A stretch of 64,000 nt of DNA, from contig JAMXDE010000009.1 in the NCBI GenBank assembly GCA_026770025.1, positions 1,401,001-1,465,000 on the forward strand, in the 5' to 3' direction. The notes under the pieces are model-generated. The model ran no database searches. It was given only the letters and a program-made list of their open reading frames with translations, and had not been told where the DNA came from. The translations under genes were made by a program, and so were the position numbers. Positions within the stretch are counted from its first letter, which is position 1. Each line of letters begins with the position of its first letter. The stretch comes from Craspedostauros australis. Lineage: Eukaryota; Bacillariophyta; Bacillariophyceae; Mastogloiales; Achnanthaceae. Of the stretch, positions 10,387 through 20,785 are shown in pieces.

Positions 10387-13300
10387 ATGCCGGGAAGGAT
10401 ACGGTGGATTTCGCGACAGCACCAATGCGTGGGGGTCTTACTCGTTGCGCTCTGCTTCGGTCGGTACGACTACCATTGCAATGCTCTATCAACGGCTTCG
10501 ATCAATTACATACCGACAATGTCAGCCACAACATTGCCAACGACGAGATCGGCATCATCGGCCAGCAAACGAGGTTGGAGCAGCAAACCCAGAATCCGAC
10601 AACGGTTGTCCAAGACGTATCGCGATGCAACGCCGACGGCATTGCGCATGGTGCTCACGACGCCGGAATCCATCATCGAAAAGGCATCGACGCAGAATCT
10701 CTTGGACGATCTCATCGATGAAAGCGTGCGGACGAGCGCAAGGAGGCCCATCATCATGCAGTTCGATCCATCCAGTGGTTGGGTGAGTCTCCCATTTCAG
10801 CTTCTTTTTGGGTGCATACAAGTACCTTTGCTCGTTCATGAAGCCATGCTTTCATTCATCTGTTCATTCCAGCACTATTGCATGATGCGTGCGCAATACT
10901 GCCTCCTGCAATGCCATTCTTCTTCTCACCCTTCGATCCCTCGTGTGATAATCATATCCCAATTGGATTTGGCTGGACAAGCACTTTCCCATTCCATCCG
11001 CGGTACGCCACTCCATCACACCGTGTCGCAACATATGACAGATCTGGCGACGATGGAAGGGAACGGTATTTTCCGAGACCTGGACCACATGCATCCGGAA
11101 CATGGTGTACGCGCTGATTGTCCTGTGCATGTACAGATTGGTTCCAAACCCCGATCAATTCCTCTCGGGCCTTGGCACTTTGTGGGGACAGCTGCTCTCT
11201 GTCACCACCTTCACCTTGACCTTCTTCGTCAACCAATCCTACGCGCTGTGGCGCAAATGCACGGAACTCAGCCGACGGTTGCAGGGACGCTTGCACGACA
11301 TCGGTCTCAACTGCGCCACGCACGCCGCACGCAAGACGCCCACGAGCCCCAACGAACCGACGGGATACACGGCGGCGAGCCGGCAGATCCTAGAGCTCAT
11401 GGGACGCTACATCCGTCTCTTCAACTTGCTGACCTACGCCTCCTTCACGCGATCGCACCGCCCCATCCTCACGCCGCGGGGTATGCGACGTCTCGTGGAA
11501 CGTGGACTCATGACGCCGCAAGAACGCGAGACGCTCGTGCAAGCTGCCATTCCCGGCACGCAGCGGCACAGCGCCATCCTCATGTGGATGATGCGCCTCT
11601 TCATCGAGGCCCGCGCCTCGGGGCATATCGGCGGCGGCAGCGGATTCGAACAGCAGACGCTGGAAAAATTCCACGTCATTCGTGCGCAGTACGGTGCCAT
11701 CGGGGACGAATTGACCGGCCGCATGCCCTTGGCGTACACGCATATCGTGCAGGTGTTGGTGGATCTCATCCTCTGGATGTATCCAATCATGGCTACGCAT
11801 ACTGGCATGTCACCCTATCTCGTCGTGATCGGAACCGGCCTTCTCACCATCTCGTACCAGGGATTGTTCGATCTGGCGAAGCAATTCCTGGATCCATACG
11901 ACAATGAGACTTACGGAAAGGGCGAGGATCCGCTCTCTGTCGACACGCTCATCGCAGAATCTAACGCCGGATCCATACGATGGATGAACGCCTTCGAGCA
12001 GATACCGTACTCGTCACAGAGAGTGAAGGATGGCGAGCTCTACGAGTACTTGCTGCCGCAGCGCGGTTACTCGGTCGAGGAATTGAACCAGATAGAGGAA
12101 GACCGCAAGAAGAAGGAACTCGAGCTAGAGCAGCAGAAACAGCGTGAAGAAGAGCTGCGTCAACAGCAAGAGCTGGAAGAACAGGAAAAGGCCGCCAAAG
12201 AACAAGCGGAGGCAGACGCATTGATGATGGATGATGCTGACGACAATATTGATGGCGACCATGATCCCAATGCAATTTTGGAAGAACCAGAGGTCGCAAT
12301 GCTCACCACGAGTACCAACGACACGGCGATCGCCGCCGAAGGAAAGCTGGTCAATACCACGGCGGCCGCCACGGTAAAGACTGTGTCACAGGTCGACGCG
12401 AATGGCACGAAGGTTGTTACGACGCAAAATGATACCGCCAGTGCCACCGAGGAGGGTGCGTTGGTGAATGATGCGAATGCCACTGCAGCCATACCCGAAG
12501 ACACAGCAGAGTCTTCCGCGACGAGCGATGAAAGGCCTGTTCATAAAGTCACAACGGTTGCAGGTGGCATCCCTGTAACGTTGGATCCTCCAACGGCGAA
12601 TGAAGACGTGGAGCTGAGCAACAGGACTGAAACTGTCGTTGAGGATCAAAGAGCAGCCGAAGAAGCGAACGTAACGACTACTGAAGCCGAACAGACACAG
12701 AAACAACGGAAGAAAAAGAAAAAGCTCAGCAAGAAGGACGCTGAAACAGTCAAGGAGTCTCAGCAACAACAAGAGCAACAGCGGAAGCAACAACAACAAC
12801 AACAACAACAACAACAAGTCACTGCGAGGCCTGTGATAACGTCAGTGTCGTCTATTGAAGAGGATAATGATGAAGATCTGTTCATGCGATTCGAGCCTGA
12901 AATGGATGAACGCACTGAGAAGGAGGTGCAAGAAATGGCAGCAGCCGCAGTTGCAATAGCGGAAGCCGCCACTGCCGCAGCAAAGGCAGGCAAGACGCAA
13001 TCCCCGACAGAGGCCGGCGGTACACCAACCGATAACAGAAAACTGCTGAGCCGTTCCAGGGAACCGAACATCGCCGTTGAAGAACCGATGTTCGAGGAAG
13101 ATCTGCCGGACATCTTCGACACAAGCCCGTACGATGGCTTGCCATGGTACGATGAGGTGGGCCCTGACGGCAAAGAGGTACGGCTGAGCGAGGTTTTGGC
13201 GAATGAGGAATGGGAGGAGGAAAAGCGCACGGAGTCCATCGCCATGACGTATGATGAATTCAACAAGCAGATGGCAGAGCTCGAAGAAGAGGCGCGCAAG

Positions 13301-14611
13301 GAATTGATGGAAACCGCAGAGATATTGAATGCCGCGCCAGGCCAAGAGGATTCCCCGGAGGTGGTCGTGCGCAAGACGGTGGAGGCAGCACCGGCGGCAT
13401 ACGATCAAACGAGGTTGGACGGTATATCTCAGCTGTGGGGTCTCCCGCCAGAAAGTCTGGATGACTACCGTGAGCTGGAACAGCCGGAACCGATCGAGGA
13501 GGTTTCGTACTCCAACACGATGCAGCTTTGGGGGCTTCCAGGAGAAACCGATGTGCAACAGGACGATGGCGAAATCGTCGGCACCGACTTCAAAGGGATC
13601 TCGGAATTGTGGAGCAATGAACGGCCATCAATGGCTTTGGAACGGAACGGTCCGTCGAATGGCGGGAGTATGCCTACATCAACAGCGACCTTGACGGGAG
13701 GTGGGGAGACTTTTGGTGGATCCTTCGATTCTCTGCCATGGTTCGATGAAGTTGGAGCCGATGGCAACGAGTATAGATTGAGCCAAATGCTTGCCGATGA
13801 AGTTTGGGAGGAAGAAGTCGAAGAACACGAACCAATCACGTACGAAGAGTACCAGGAGCAGGTTTCCGAGATCATGTCGAAGGCTGAAGAGGAAATGTTG
13901 GAGACGCAGGCAATTCTGGATGCGGCTCCCGGTACCGACCCCAAGGGATGGGACGTCGAAGAGGAGAAACATGAAGCGAACGTCGCCAATCACACGGAAG
14001 TGGCGGGAACAGAGGAGGGAGGCGGTGTTGGCGCTGTTGACGGTAGCAGTGAGGAAGCAGAAATGCTTGAAGACGCCTCTCTCGATGCATTGGAGATGGA
14101 CCTGCAGAGCATCCCGATTGAAGAGGAAGGGGAGGAGTCCGTAGATCAAGACGGCGAAGCGCCTTCGGGTGCCAAGAGCGGCGAGGAACAGGACGACATC
14201 AGTCTTGGCTATGGCGATGGCGATAGCAATTCTACGGATGATAAAGAGGTTTACGAGGACGTGTTCAAACAAATGAATGATGTGGATTCGGAACAAGATG
14301 ATGTCGCTGCTACGAACGGAGAAGCCGCGAACGGCTCGGGAGATTCGGAGAACGCGAACAGCCATTTTGCTCACGTTTCTGAGAACGACGACAACAGCGA
14401 CGCCGATACAGACACGCTCATGGACGCAACGACGAACGGCGATGTGACACATGCAGGAGGTGATGACAAAGAAAGCTCGTCGAGCGAAGCTGCTGGTGCA
14501 GACGAAACGGATACGCCATCCAACTCCGGCAAGGCGGGGGACAGCACCGATACTGACAGCGACAACGACAGCAGCGGCGGTGGTGACAAAAAGAGCTCAA
14601 GGGATGATTGA
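10387..14611 (+). CDS. Bestrophin-like anion channel with long repeat-bearing acidic tail
   Basis: Exons 10387-10782 and 11042-14611 join in phase 0 (TGG/GTGAGT, GACAG/ATCTGG) and give 1321 residues. The join restores the bestrophin start: MQFDPSSGW, then IWRRWKGTVFSETWTTCIRN and the first helix. The channel part covers about residues 125-430 and includes QFLDPYDNETYGKGEDP, the counterpart of the acidic gate-control motif. Bestrophins pass chloride and bicarbonate; algal thylakoid members feed bicarbonate to the pyrenoid. The first 35 residues look like a signal peptide, consistent with a plastid route (inference). The tail of about 890 residues is acidic and mostly disordered, with a coiled coil at about 475-525, a Gln run at about 705-725, and a duplicated block of about 75 residues (from 822 and 1022). 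Three LWG/LWS motifs lie between the copies. The ATG at 11,102 would cut the first helix and was not used. Confidence 0.87.
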
Positions 14612-14756
14612 AATGAATGAAATCATGGGAGTACCTGCAAAGAAATAATAGAAAATCCTGGCGATGCATTGAAAAAAGTTGACATAACTCCTGACCTACG
14701 GGTGCGATGGGGAGGAGGTGTATGATATTGGTGTGCGCAGTGTGCCTGCGGGCACG

Positions 14757-16133
14757 CTATGATGATGATGGCTTTGTGTGCCACAGATACAGCGCACGGT
14801 CGTAGAAGGAGCAGCTTGCAGCAAATTCGACGCTCTTCGCCTCCGCTTTGTTCGATGGCAGGTGATACAACCAATCGGCACCGTACGCCATGGATTCGTG
14901 CTTGGTAAATTTGCTTTGAATGTCGATGGTTACATCACCGTGCGCGGCGGCCATCTCATCGTCGACTAACATACCATCCATTCGTACCGTGCGACATCCA
15001 CCGTGCATGGCACCCACCAGCAGTCTATCGTTGTCGATTGGATGCCATTTGAGTCGCCATATCCCTCCACCCAGCGATGGATGGGAGCACAGTGGTTTGG
15101 AAAAGTTCCTCGCGTCGTAAATGGCCACGGACTCGTCGTAGCTGCCAGCCGCAACGATGTGATCCATGCGGGGATGCGGCGACAGCACCGTCACGCCAGC
15201 TGTGAAGTCTGTCAGGGTGTGGGCGGGCCGAGGCGTGCCTCCGCCTGAGGAGATGGTGCGCAGATCCCAGACTTTCAATTTGCCTTCGTCGCCGCCGGAC
15301 AGGAGCATATTGGAATACGGGTCGGGACCGACGAAGGAAACGGACCAAACCTCTGCTGGGTGCTGGGCAAAGAGCGTGTGGGCGTGCCAAGACTGCTGCA
15401 ACTCCAACGATTGTGTCGCCGCGTCGTATTGGTGGATCGCAACATGGCCGTGGCTGTAGGATGAAGCGATACGGGGAGATGACGACGACGACAACGACGA
15501 CGACAACGACGACGACGCGGGTTGTTGTTGATCCCATCCAACGGCCAGGCACAACCCATGTTGGCCGCTGGATGATTCGATCGGTTGGCTCTTGGTGATG
15601 AACTTTGCTTCGAATGGAAACGTGTCTGCTTCTGTTTGAGTGTTGGAAGATGAAGATGTTGATGACGACCGGATGGAATGCAAGCACACTTCGCCAGACG
15701 CATGTGCCGTCGCGTACCACCAATCACTATCTGCAACCACCGTGGCGGATGATGACGACGATGCTGGCGTGTACCATTTACCATCGAGGATCCCCGAGGT
15801 TGGCTCGGGCCCATCATCCTTGCCCATGATGGACAATGGCTTCCCAAAGTCCGTTGTGTGGACGTTGTCGGGTGGGACTTTGACCGCAAACAGATCCAAC
15901 GTTCCCAACCGGGTCTCCCCATCTTCCTGCAGTTCGTAGCAGGCCATCATGACTGGCCACACATGTCTATCGCTGGTTGTGCCATCGTCATTGGCGTCCG
16001 CGATGGTGACGGTAAAGACCGGAACGGCCTCCTGGATGGACTCCACACTGCACGGATTCAGCGACGTCTTGACCAAGTCAACATGCGGCAGTTCGGGGAC
16101 AGAATCTGATGCCTCTCCTTCTATTGAATCCAT
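14757..16133 (-). CDS. DPH7: Diphthine methyltransferase (DPH7, WD40)
   Basis: Single exon, 458 residues, with WD-repeat units. Visible blades include SGGDEGKLKVWDLR, GSYDESVAIYDARN and a final ASCSFYDRALYLW. The DPH7 signature GGGIWRLKWHP and, near the end, HESMAYGADW are both present. DPH7 (WDR85, yeast YBR246W) removes the methyl ester of methylated diphthine, so that DPH6 can make diphthamide on elongation factor 2. It acts in the cytosol. Compared with the human protein there are extra Ser-rich insertions in the first half (around nt 15,480-15,540 and 15,620-15,760), partly encoded by GAC/AAC simple repeats on the opposite strand. The start at 16,133 gives an acidic N-terminus; the next in-frame ATG would remove the first blade. 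Confidence 0.9.
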   Translation of the reverse strand: MDSIEGEASDSVPELPHVDLVKTSLNPCSVESIQEAVPVFTVTIADANDDGTTSDRHVWPVMMACYELQEDGETRLGTLDLFAVKVPPDNVHTTDFGKPLSIMGKDDGPEPTSGILDGKWYTPASSSSSATVVADSDWWYATAHASGEVCLHSIRSSSTSSSSNTQTEADTFPFEAKFITKSQPIESSSGQHGLCLAVGWDQQQPASSSLSSSLSSSSSPRIASSYSHGHVAIHQYDAATQSLELQQSWHAHTLFAQHPAEVWSVSFVGPDPYSNMLLSGGDEGKLKVWDLRTISSGGGTPRPAHTLTDFTAGVTVLSPHPRMDHIVAAGSYDESVAIYDARNFSKPLCSHPSLGGGIWRLKWHPIDNDRLLVGAMHGGCRTVRMDGMLVDDEMAAAHGDVTIDIQSKFTKHESMAYGADWLYHLPSNKAEAKSVEFAASCSFYDRALYLWHTKPSSS

Positions 16134-16450
16134 CGTGCGGCGTTCTATTCCGATGGTACGTATTCTATAATCTTATATGTAATATAACATGTGGCGCTTC
16201 TATGATGTTGTTGGGTGATGATCGTAGAATACCATACCAGGACGAGCAACGCATGATGTAACCTCCATCCACATCACAGAAATTGACATCGCGCGTTTTG
16301 TGTGGTTGTGGCGCCAAAAATCGCCGAAACAAAGATCTGATTTGAGTCGTCCGAGTCGGACATTATCAATGATTGGGATGCTGGGTGGCAACTGCGACGA
16401 TTGTTCTACCTCGGTTATTCTGCCATGCTCTACTCTATTCTTCTCTACTG
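16134..16450. other. Intergenic stretch
   Basis: The DPH7 5' flank and the 3' flank of the next minus-strand gene. AT-rich near 16,160-16,190; nothing else recognised. Confidence 0.4.
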
Positions 16451-17509
16451 TCATGAGAAAGCGTGATTGCCGCGATTGGATCCGCGGCGCCGCAAGGTCC
16501 TCCGTTCCTTGGGACTCAGTTCATCCCACCGCTTCTTGAGGGCCTTAATGCGATCCAAGGTGCCGGGATGCGTCGATTCCCAATGCGTCGCACCATCGCT
16601 GCCGCTGGGCTGCGAATCCCACAGCTTCTGCAAAAGCGTGGCCATCGCCTCTGGGTTGTATCGTCCGCTTCCCAAGAGCAGATTCCAGCTGGTGTCATCC
16701 GCTTCGTATTCGTCCTTGCGAGAAAAGGCCTGCTGGCCCAAGAAATCGGCCGACGACACCACGGTCTCTCGAATCTTGTTGATCATGGCGTTTTGGTCGC
16801 CGCGTCTGGCGTTGTTACCATCGCCGTTTGGGAACTTGTGCACGATGTAGTCGAGCAAGAGCTTGATGACCTTGCGCTGCAGGATGCGCGCCTGGGAATG
16901 GCGGTTCAGGACGTGGCCCATCTCGTGGCCCAGCAGGGCCGCAACTTCGTCATCCGAAAGTCCCAGCGTGTCCATCAATCCGCTGGATACGCGGATAATG
17001 CCGCCGGGCAAGGCGAACGCGTTGATCATCTCCGCATCATCGAGGATGCTAAAATCCCAACCGTACTTGGTGCTGTCGTCGAGATGCGCCGATGTGACCA
17101 GCTGGTCGCCGATGGACTTGACGCGAGAGGCGGCCCTGTGATAGTGGTTGGTGCGCATGCCCGATTGTTGCCAAGCCTGGATGCCCAAACTGACATCCTC
17201 CTCGATCGGAATCTCCGCCAGCATTATGTTGACGATGGCATCCGAGACTGGCGTCAAGTAGAAGACGGAAAGGGAGATGAGGGACATGAGGATGACTGTG
17301 ATCTGCTGACGAGAAAGTGTGAAGCCGTCGGTCGCGGTCGCATTGAAGTTGGCGCCACCTAAATCCGGCTGGTACGGGTTTCCACCGCCGCCGTTGCCTC
17401 CGTAGACTCTGCCATTGGCTTGGTGCGGCTGCTGCCGCCGTCTTGCACCGAAATCCTGCCGCTGCGGCCGATCCCGCGGTTCGTAGTGGGGATTACGTAT
17501 GCTGTGCAT
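16451..17509 (-). CDS. OMA1-like M48 zinc metallopeptidase
   Basis: Single exon, 352 residues. After a disordered, Gly/Asn-rich N-terminus comes one membrane segment at about residues 68-90. The peptidase domain has AFALPGGIIRVSSGLMDTL, the zinc motif HEMGH within LLGHEMGHVLNRHSQ at about 196-200, and the third ligand in DEYEADD near 260. HPGTLDRIKALKKRW near the end is the usual closing motif. This layout fits OMA1, the inner mitochondrial membrane protease that cuts OPA1-type dynamins and other substrates under stress. Bacterial BepA/LoiP-type proteins share the domain, so the mitochondrial assignment is by family likeness. No clear cleavable presequence is seen; the first 50 residues are Arg-rich, which could serve. 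Confidence 0.88.
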   Translation of the reverse strand: MHSIRNPHYEPRDRPQRQDFGARRRQQPHQANGRVYGGNGGGGNPYQPDLGGANFNATATDGFTLSRQQITVILMSLISLSVFYLTPVSDAIVNIMLAEIPIEEDVSLGIQAWQQSGMRTNHYHRAASRVKSIGDQLVTSAHLDDSTKYGWDFSILDDAEMINAFALPGGIIRVSSGLMDTLGLSDDEVAALLGHEMGHVLNRHSQARILQRKVIKLLLDYIVHKFPNGDGNNARRGDQNAMINKIRETVVSSADFLGQQAFSRKDEYEADDTSWNLLLGSGRYNPEAMATLLQKLWDSQPSGSDGATHWESTHPGTLDRIKALKKRWDELSPKERRTLRRRGSNRGNHAFS

Positions 17510-17685
17510 GGTCGTCCTGGCGCTCGTGCAGTGGAGTTGCGACGTGGAGTTTTACTGCAGAGTGGGGTTGAATAGTAGGGTGGAGTAGAGTAGAGCAGAA
17601 TGGGGAAACGGAAGGCTCACAGATCTTGATTCGATTGGCTGTCGTCGATGTTTGCATCAATGCAAAAGGTACGTGATTTGCACCA

Positions 17686-18020
17686 TCACAGCACTTCCTT
17701 CTTCCGCTTGTGAGCCTTGGGCTCGAGCTTGAGGTTTCGTATGGTAGAGTACAAGTATGTGCCAATAGTCGCACAGGAACAGAGGAGGCAGGCCATTGAT
17801 GATGCTCCACCCATCACTCCTCAGATGGATGGATGTTGGTTGGCGGTTCGATTGGCGACGCCAAGAATCCCATTTTGTGTCGATTCCAGTCGTGACATTC
17901 TCTTCGTGTGTGTTTGAGATCGTTGTCACAAAGAATTCGAATGGATCGATTGTATCCGTTGAGTTGACCCGTAGTCTGTCCTGCGTCGGTATTGTGCATG
18001 AAGAAACCGAATTCTGGCAT
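17686..18020 (-). CDS. Possible spliced small membrane protein, 61 residues
   Basis: Tentative two-exon reading: 17969-18020 and 17686-17819. The second exon is the firm part: it follows a good acceptor (CATCTGAG) and encodes a hydrophobic helix (GGASSMACLLCSCATIGTYL) and a basic tail ending in KAHKRKKEVL before TGA. The first exon would supply MPEFGFFMHNTDAGQTT; its donor (GGTCAAC) is weak, so another first exon is possible. The result would be a single-pass protein with a cytosolic Lys-rich end that could act as an ER retention signal. No family recognised. It sits between the OMA1-like and PP2C genes, in the 777-bp gap upstream of both starts. Confidence 0.35.
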
Positions 18021-18286
18021 TTGTTGCTGTTTCGCCTTGACGCCTCTCTTCTCTTTGTGTCTCGCCTTGTGGCCACCATCACGGATGGAGGAGCTGGAGC
18101 TGCGATGTGGCACCAGTTCTTCGCTCGCAGCTTGTGTTGTTCCACGGTTCTGCTCTCAACCACAAAGACACTGAACGTCCGCTCGAGAGAGACACAAGCG
18201 GAGCAGAGTAGAGTATAGCAGAGTAGAGTAAAGCAGAGCAGAATAGACTCCTGCTGTTATACACATTTGATTCGATACCGTAAGCA
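18021..18286. promoter_or_regulatory. 5' flank of PP2C gene with GAGTAGAG/GAGCAGA repeats
   Basis: Positions 18,200-18,245 hold seven or so degenerate copies of a GAGTAGA/GAGCAGA hexamer-heptamer just before the PP2C start. A similar short run occurs at 17,580-17,600, before the OMA1-like gene on the other strand. Their role as promoter elements is only inferred from position. Confidence 0.3.
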
Positions 18287-20785
18287 ATGTTGGCGCGATG
18301 GTTGGACCGTGATGGCATCGGACAGATGCTGGCACCGGACGAGGTGGTGGCCAAGGAACCCGTTGGGGATGACAAGAACAACTGGTTCTGGCAGATCGTG
18401 GCGCCAGATCCGAAGTTCGATCCCATCAAGGCACCGCCGGAAGAGGCCTTCCTGGTTGCCAAGATCAATGCTTTGCGCAACAGCACGGTTGCGTGTCAGC
18501 ATTGCGGCAAGCAGACCAGCATCGCAAGTGCCTTTGGGGGTGGCGCGGTTGTTCCGCCTCTCAATCCGCAGCAGGCAGATGCTGCGTCTACTGCTGCTGC
18601 AGTTCCTGACAGTCCCGTAGTTTCGGACACCCCTGCATCGACCATTCCACCACCAGCACAAGCCCGCAGTTCCACGGAGCCGGTCCTGCCAGTCGCGGCA
18701 GTTCCAGAGACGCCACAGCCGTCCGAAATGCAGCACAAGGCAATGATGCTGCAAACGCCATCGCCCGGCCACCCAATCACGGCCGCTTCTGGAGCCGTGG
18801 ATCCTGCTTACAGCGGCAGGCCGTACAAATCGGATTCCGCGATCCAACTGGAGCAGCTGGTCCTATCCGCCGCCATGGAAACGGCCAGGAGCATGCACTC
18901 GCCGCCCAACCAAGCGGAGCAGCGCAACAAGATCTTCCGCATCTGCGGCAACCACAAACCGCTCAATGACAAGCTCTCGGCAAGACTGCGCAAGTTGTTG
19001 ACCAACGATCCCACCTTGCTCAATGCCCGCGCGACGCATCTTGGAATGCTGGTGCCGGATGGATACACGTGCTTCATGGCGGCTGCGCATGCGGGCAACG
19101 TGGAGGCTGCCAACATCGTGCTCGATGTCGCCTCCGCGCAAAACCAGGATGGCGATGCCAGCATCACGGCCGATGTGGAGATGGATCGCGATCTGCAGGG
19201 ACGCACGGCTCTTCACATCGCAGCCGAGATGGGGCATGTGGAGATCGTGGAGCTGCTGCAAGCCAGGCACGATGGTGATGCCATCGACGTTGGCACCGCC
19301 ATTGGCGCAACGGACGAAACTTCCAAGCAGGATGATCCAGCAACAGCGAAGCAGCAACGACAGAAGAACAAGCAGATGCAGGCGCCTCTCGTGGACTTGC
19401 TGGGACGAACACCGTTCGGCCGCGTCATGACGTCACCCAATCCGAAGGCGCGCAAGAAGCAGAGAGAGCTGGAGCAGATCCTCTTCTCCCCCGTCGACTC
19501 CTCCATCCGCGGCGTCCCGAATCCGCTCTCGGAACGTGTCGGCGCCGACATGCTCTACAGGCAGCTCAAGGTCTTGTACGGCATTGCGGACATGCCCGGG
19601 ATGAGGGTCACCATGGAGGATGCCATCAGCACGGCCTCCTGGAAGGACCCGACAACGCAGGAGTACTTCACCTTGCTTGGTGTGTGCGATGGCCACGGCG
19701 ATCACGGCCAGGTGTCCAAATTCATCGCCGACACAATTCCAAACAAGCTGCGAGATATCCTCAAGGTGGAGCAGGAGGTCGTCATGGACAACAGCGGCGG
19801 CGATGCTCTACCAGCCGCACTGGATTGGCAAGCGATTTGGACGAAGACGTGCATGGAGACGGACATGCTGCTGCGTCAAGCGGCGCTGAAGGGCGGATCA
19901 ACCGGCGTCTTCGCATTAATCACGGAAAAGTCCATCATCGTTGCCAACGTTGGCGACAGCCGCAGCATCCTGGTGCAGTCCTCGGCAGGCATCGAACGCG
20001 CGCCAGAATCCATCGGATTGGAATCGGCATTGGAGCAGTTGCAATTGGGAGCAGCAACTGTCGCTGGGGATACAGCTGCCGAAACAAATTATCCCGAGGC
20101 CATCGATCAAGACGAGCCGCATCTGGTGAATGAGGAAGGATCAGACGAACAGCAATCAGCTGATGACAAGCCAGCAGCGGCATCGAACAACGATGACGGT
20201 GCCGACAGCGCTGATGGCATCAACGTCATCCCGATGTCATTCGACCACAAACCAGACAAGGAGGCAGAACGCATCGAGAATGCCGGACTCAAGGTCCAAG
20301 AGAGCAGGTTCATCGATGAGAATGAAAAGGAGCTGGTGTTCCACAAGATCATTCGATCCAACGGAGACCAGCTTGCCGTTTCCCGCGCCTTCGGCGACTT
20401 CGAATACAAGACGAACAAGACGTTGGGACCCGAAGAACAGGCCGTCATCGCCGTGCCGGACGTGAAGATCCACCCACGCAACGTCCAGGTGGATCTGTAC
20501 TTGGTGCTGGCATGCGACGGTATCTGGGACGTCATGTCCAACGTGGAAGTCGGCAAGTACGTGTCGCAGGAAATGGATGCGATCAAGACGCAGCCGCGAC
20601 GCATCGATTCCACCGTATTGCCGCAGGTCGGCGATGCCTTGCTGTCCACCTGCTTGGACAAGGGTTCGCGGGACAACATGTCGGTCGTGCTGGTGGCGCT
20701 CAATCAAGGTGCGGAGCCGTTGGCACCGATCTCGGAGAGCAGCGGCGGCGATGATGATGCCGTCAAGACTCTTAGCTTCGCTTGA
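18287..20785 (+). CDS. Protein phosphatase 2C with ankyrin repeats
   Basis: Single exon, 832 residues. The N-terminal domain (1-80) has a CQHCGK pair. A Pro/Ala-rich linker is followed by ankyrin units at about 240-330 (GYTCFMAAAHAGNVEAANIVL, GRTALHIAAEMGHVEIVELL). The PP2C phosphatase spans about 420-815, with the metal-binding DGHGDHG, STGVFALITEKSIIVANVGDSRS, FDHKPDKEAERIENAGL, LAVSRAFGDFEYK, DLYLVLACDGIWDVM and the final SRDNMSVVLVAL. All expected Asp ligands appear present, so it should be an active Mg/Mn-dependent Ser/Thr phosphatase. Ankyrin repeats probably choose the substrate. An acidic, Ala-rich insert of about 80 residues (nt 19,990-20,220) splits the phosphatase between the GDSRS strand and the FDHKP motif; PP2C enzymes tolerate inserts there. 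Upstream partner unknown. Confidence 0.93.
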   Translation: MLARWLDRDGIGQMLAPDEVVAKEPVGDDKNNWFWQIVAPDPKFDPIKAPPEEAFLVAKINALRNSTVACQHCGKQTSIASAFGGGAVVPPLNPQQADAASTAAAVPDSPVVSDTPASTIPPPAQARSSTEPVLPVAAVPETPQPSEMQHKAMMLQTPSPGHPITAASGAVDPAYSGRPYKSDSAIQLEQLVLSAAMETARSMHSPPNQAEQRNKIFRICGNHKPLNDKLSARLRKLLTNDPTLLNARATHLGMLVPDGYTCFMAAAHAGNVEAANIVLDVASAQNQDGDASITADVEMDRDLQGRTALHIAAEMGHVEIVELLQARHDGDAIDVGTAIGATDETSKQDDPATAKQQRQKNKQMQAPLVDLLGRTPFGRVMTSPNPKARKKQRELEQILFSPVDSSIRGVPNPLSERVGADMLYRQLKVLYGIADMPGMRVTMEDAISTASWKDPTTQEYFTLLGVCDGHGDHGQVSKFIADTIPNKLRDILKVEQEVVMDNSGGDALPAALDWQAIWTKTCMETDMLLRQAALKGGSTGVFALITEKSIIVANVGDSRSILVQSSAGIERAPESIGLESALEQLQLGAATVAGDTAAETNYPEAIDQDEPHLVNEEGSDEQQSADDKPAAASNNDDGADSADGINVIPMSFDHKPDKEAERIENAGLKVQESRFIDENEKELVFHKIIRSNGDQLAVSRAFGDFEYKTNKTLGPEEQAVIAVPDVKIHPRNVQVDLYLVLACDGIWDVMSNVEVGKYVSQEMDAIKTQPRRIDSTVLPQVGDALLSTCLDKGSRDNMSVVLVALNQGAEPLAPISESSGGDDDAVKTLSFA

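Noticed and set aside
11102-14611. Bestrophin read as a single exon from the ATG at 11,102
   Set aside because: In-frame sequence directly upstream completes the first bestrophin helix and joins to exon 1 at good splice sites.
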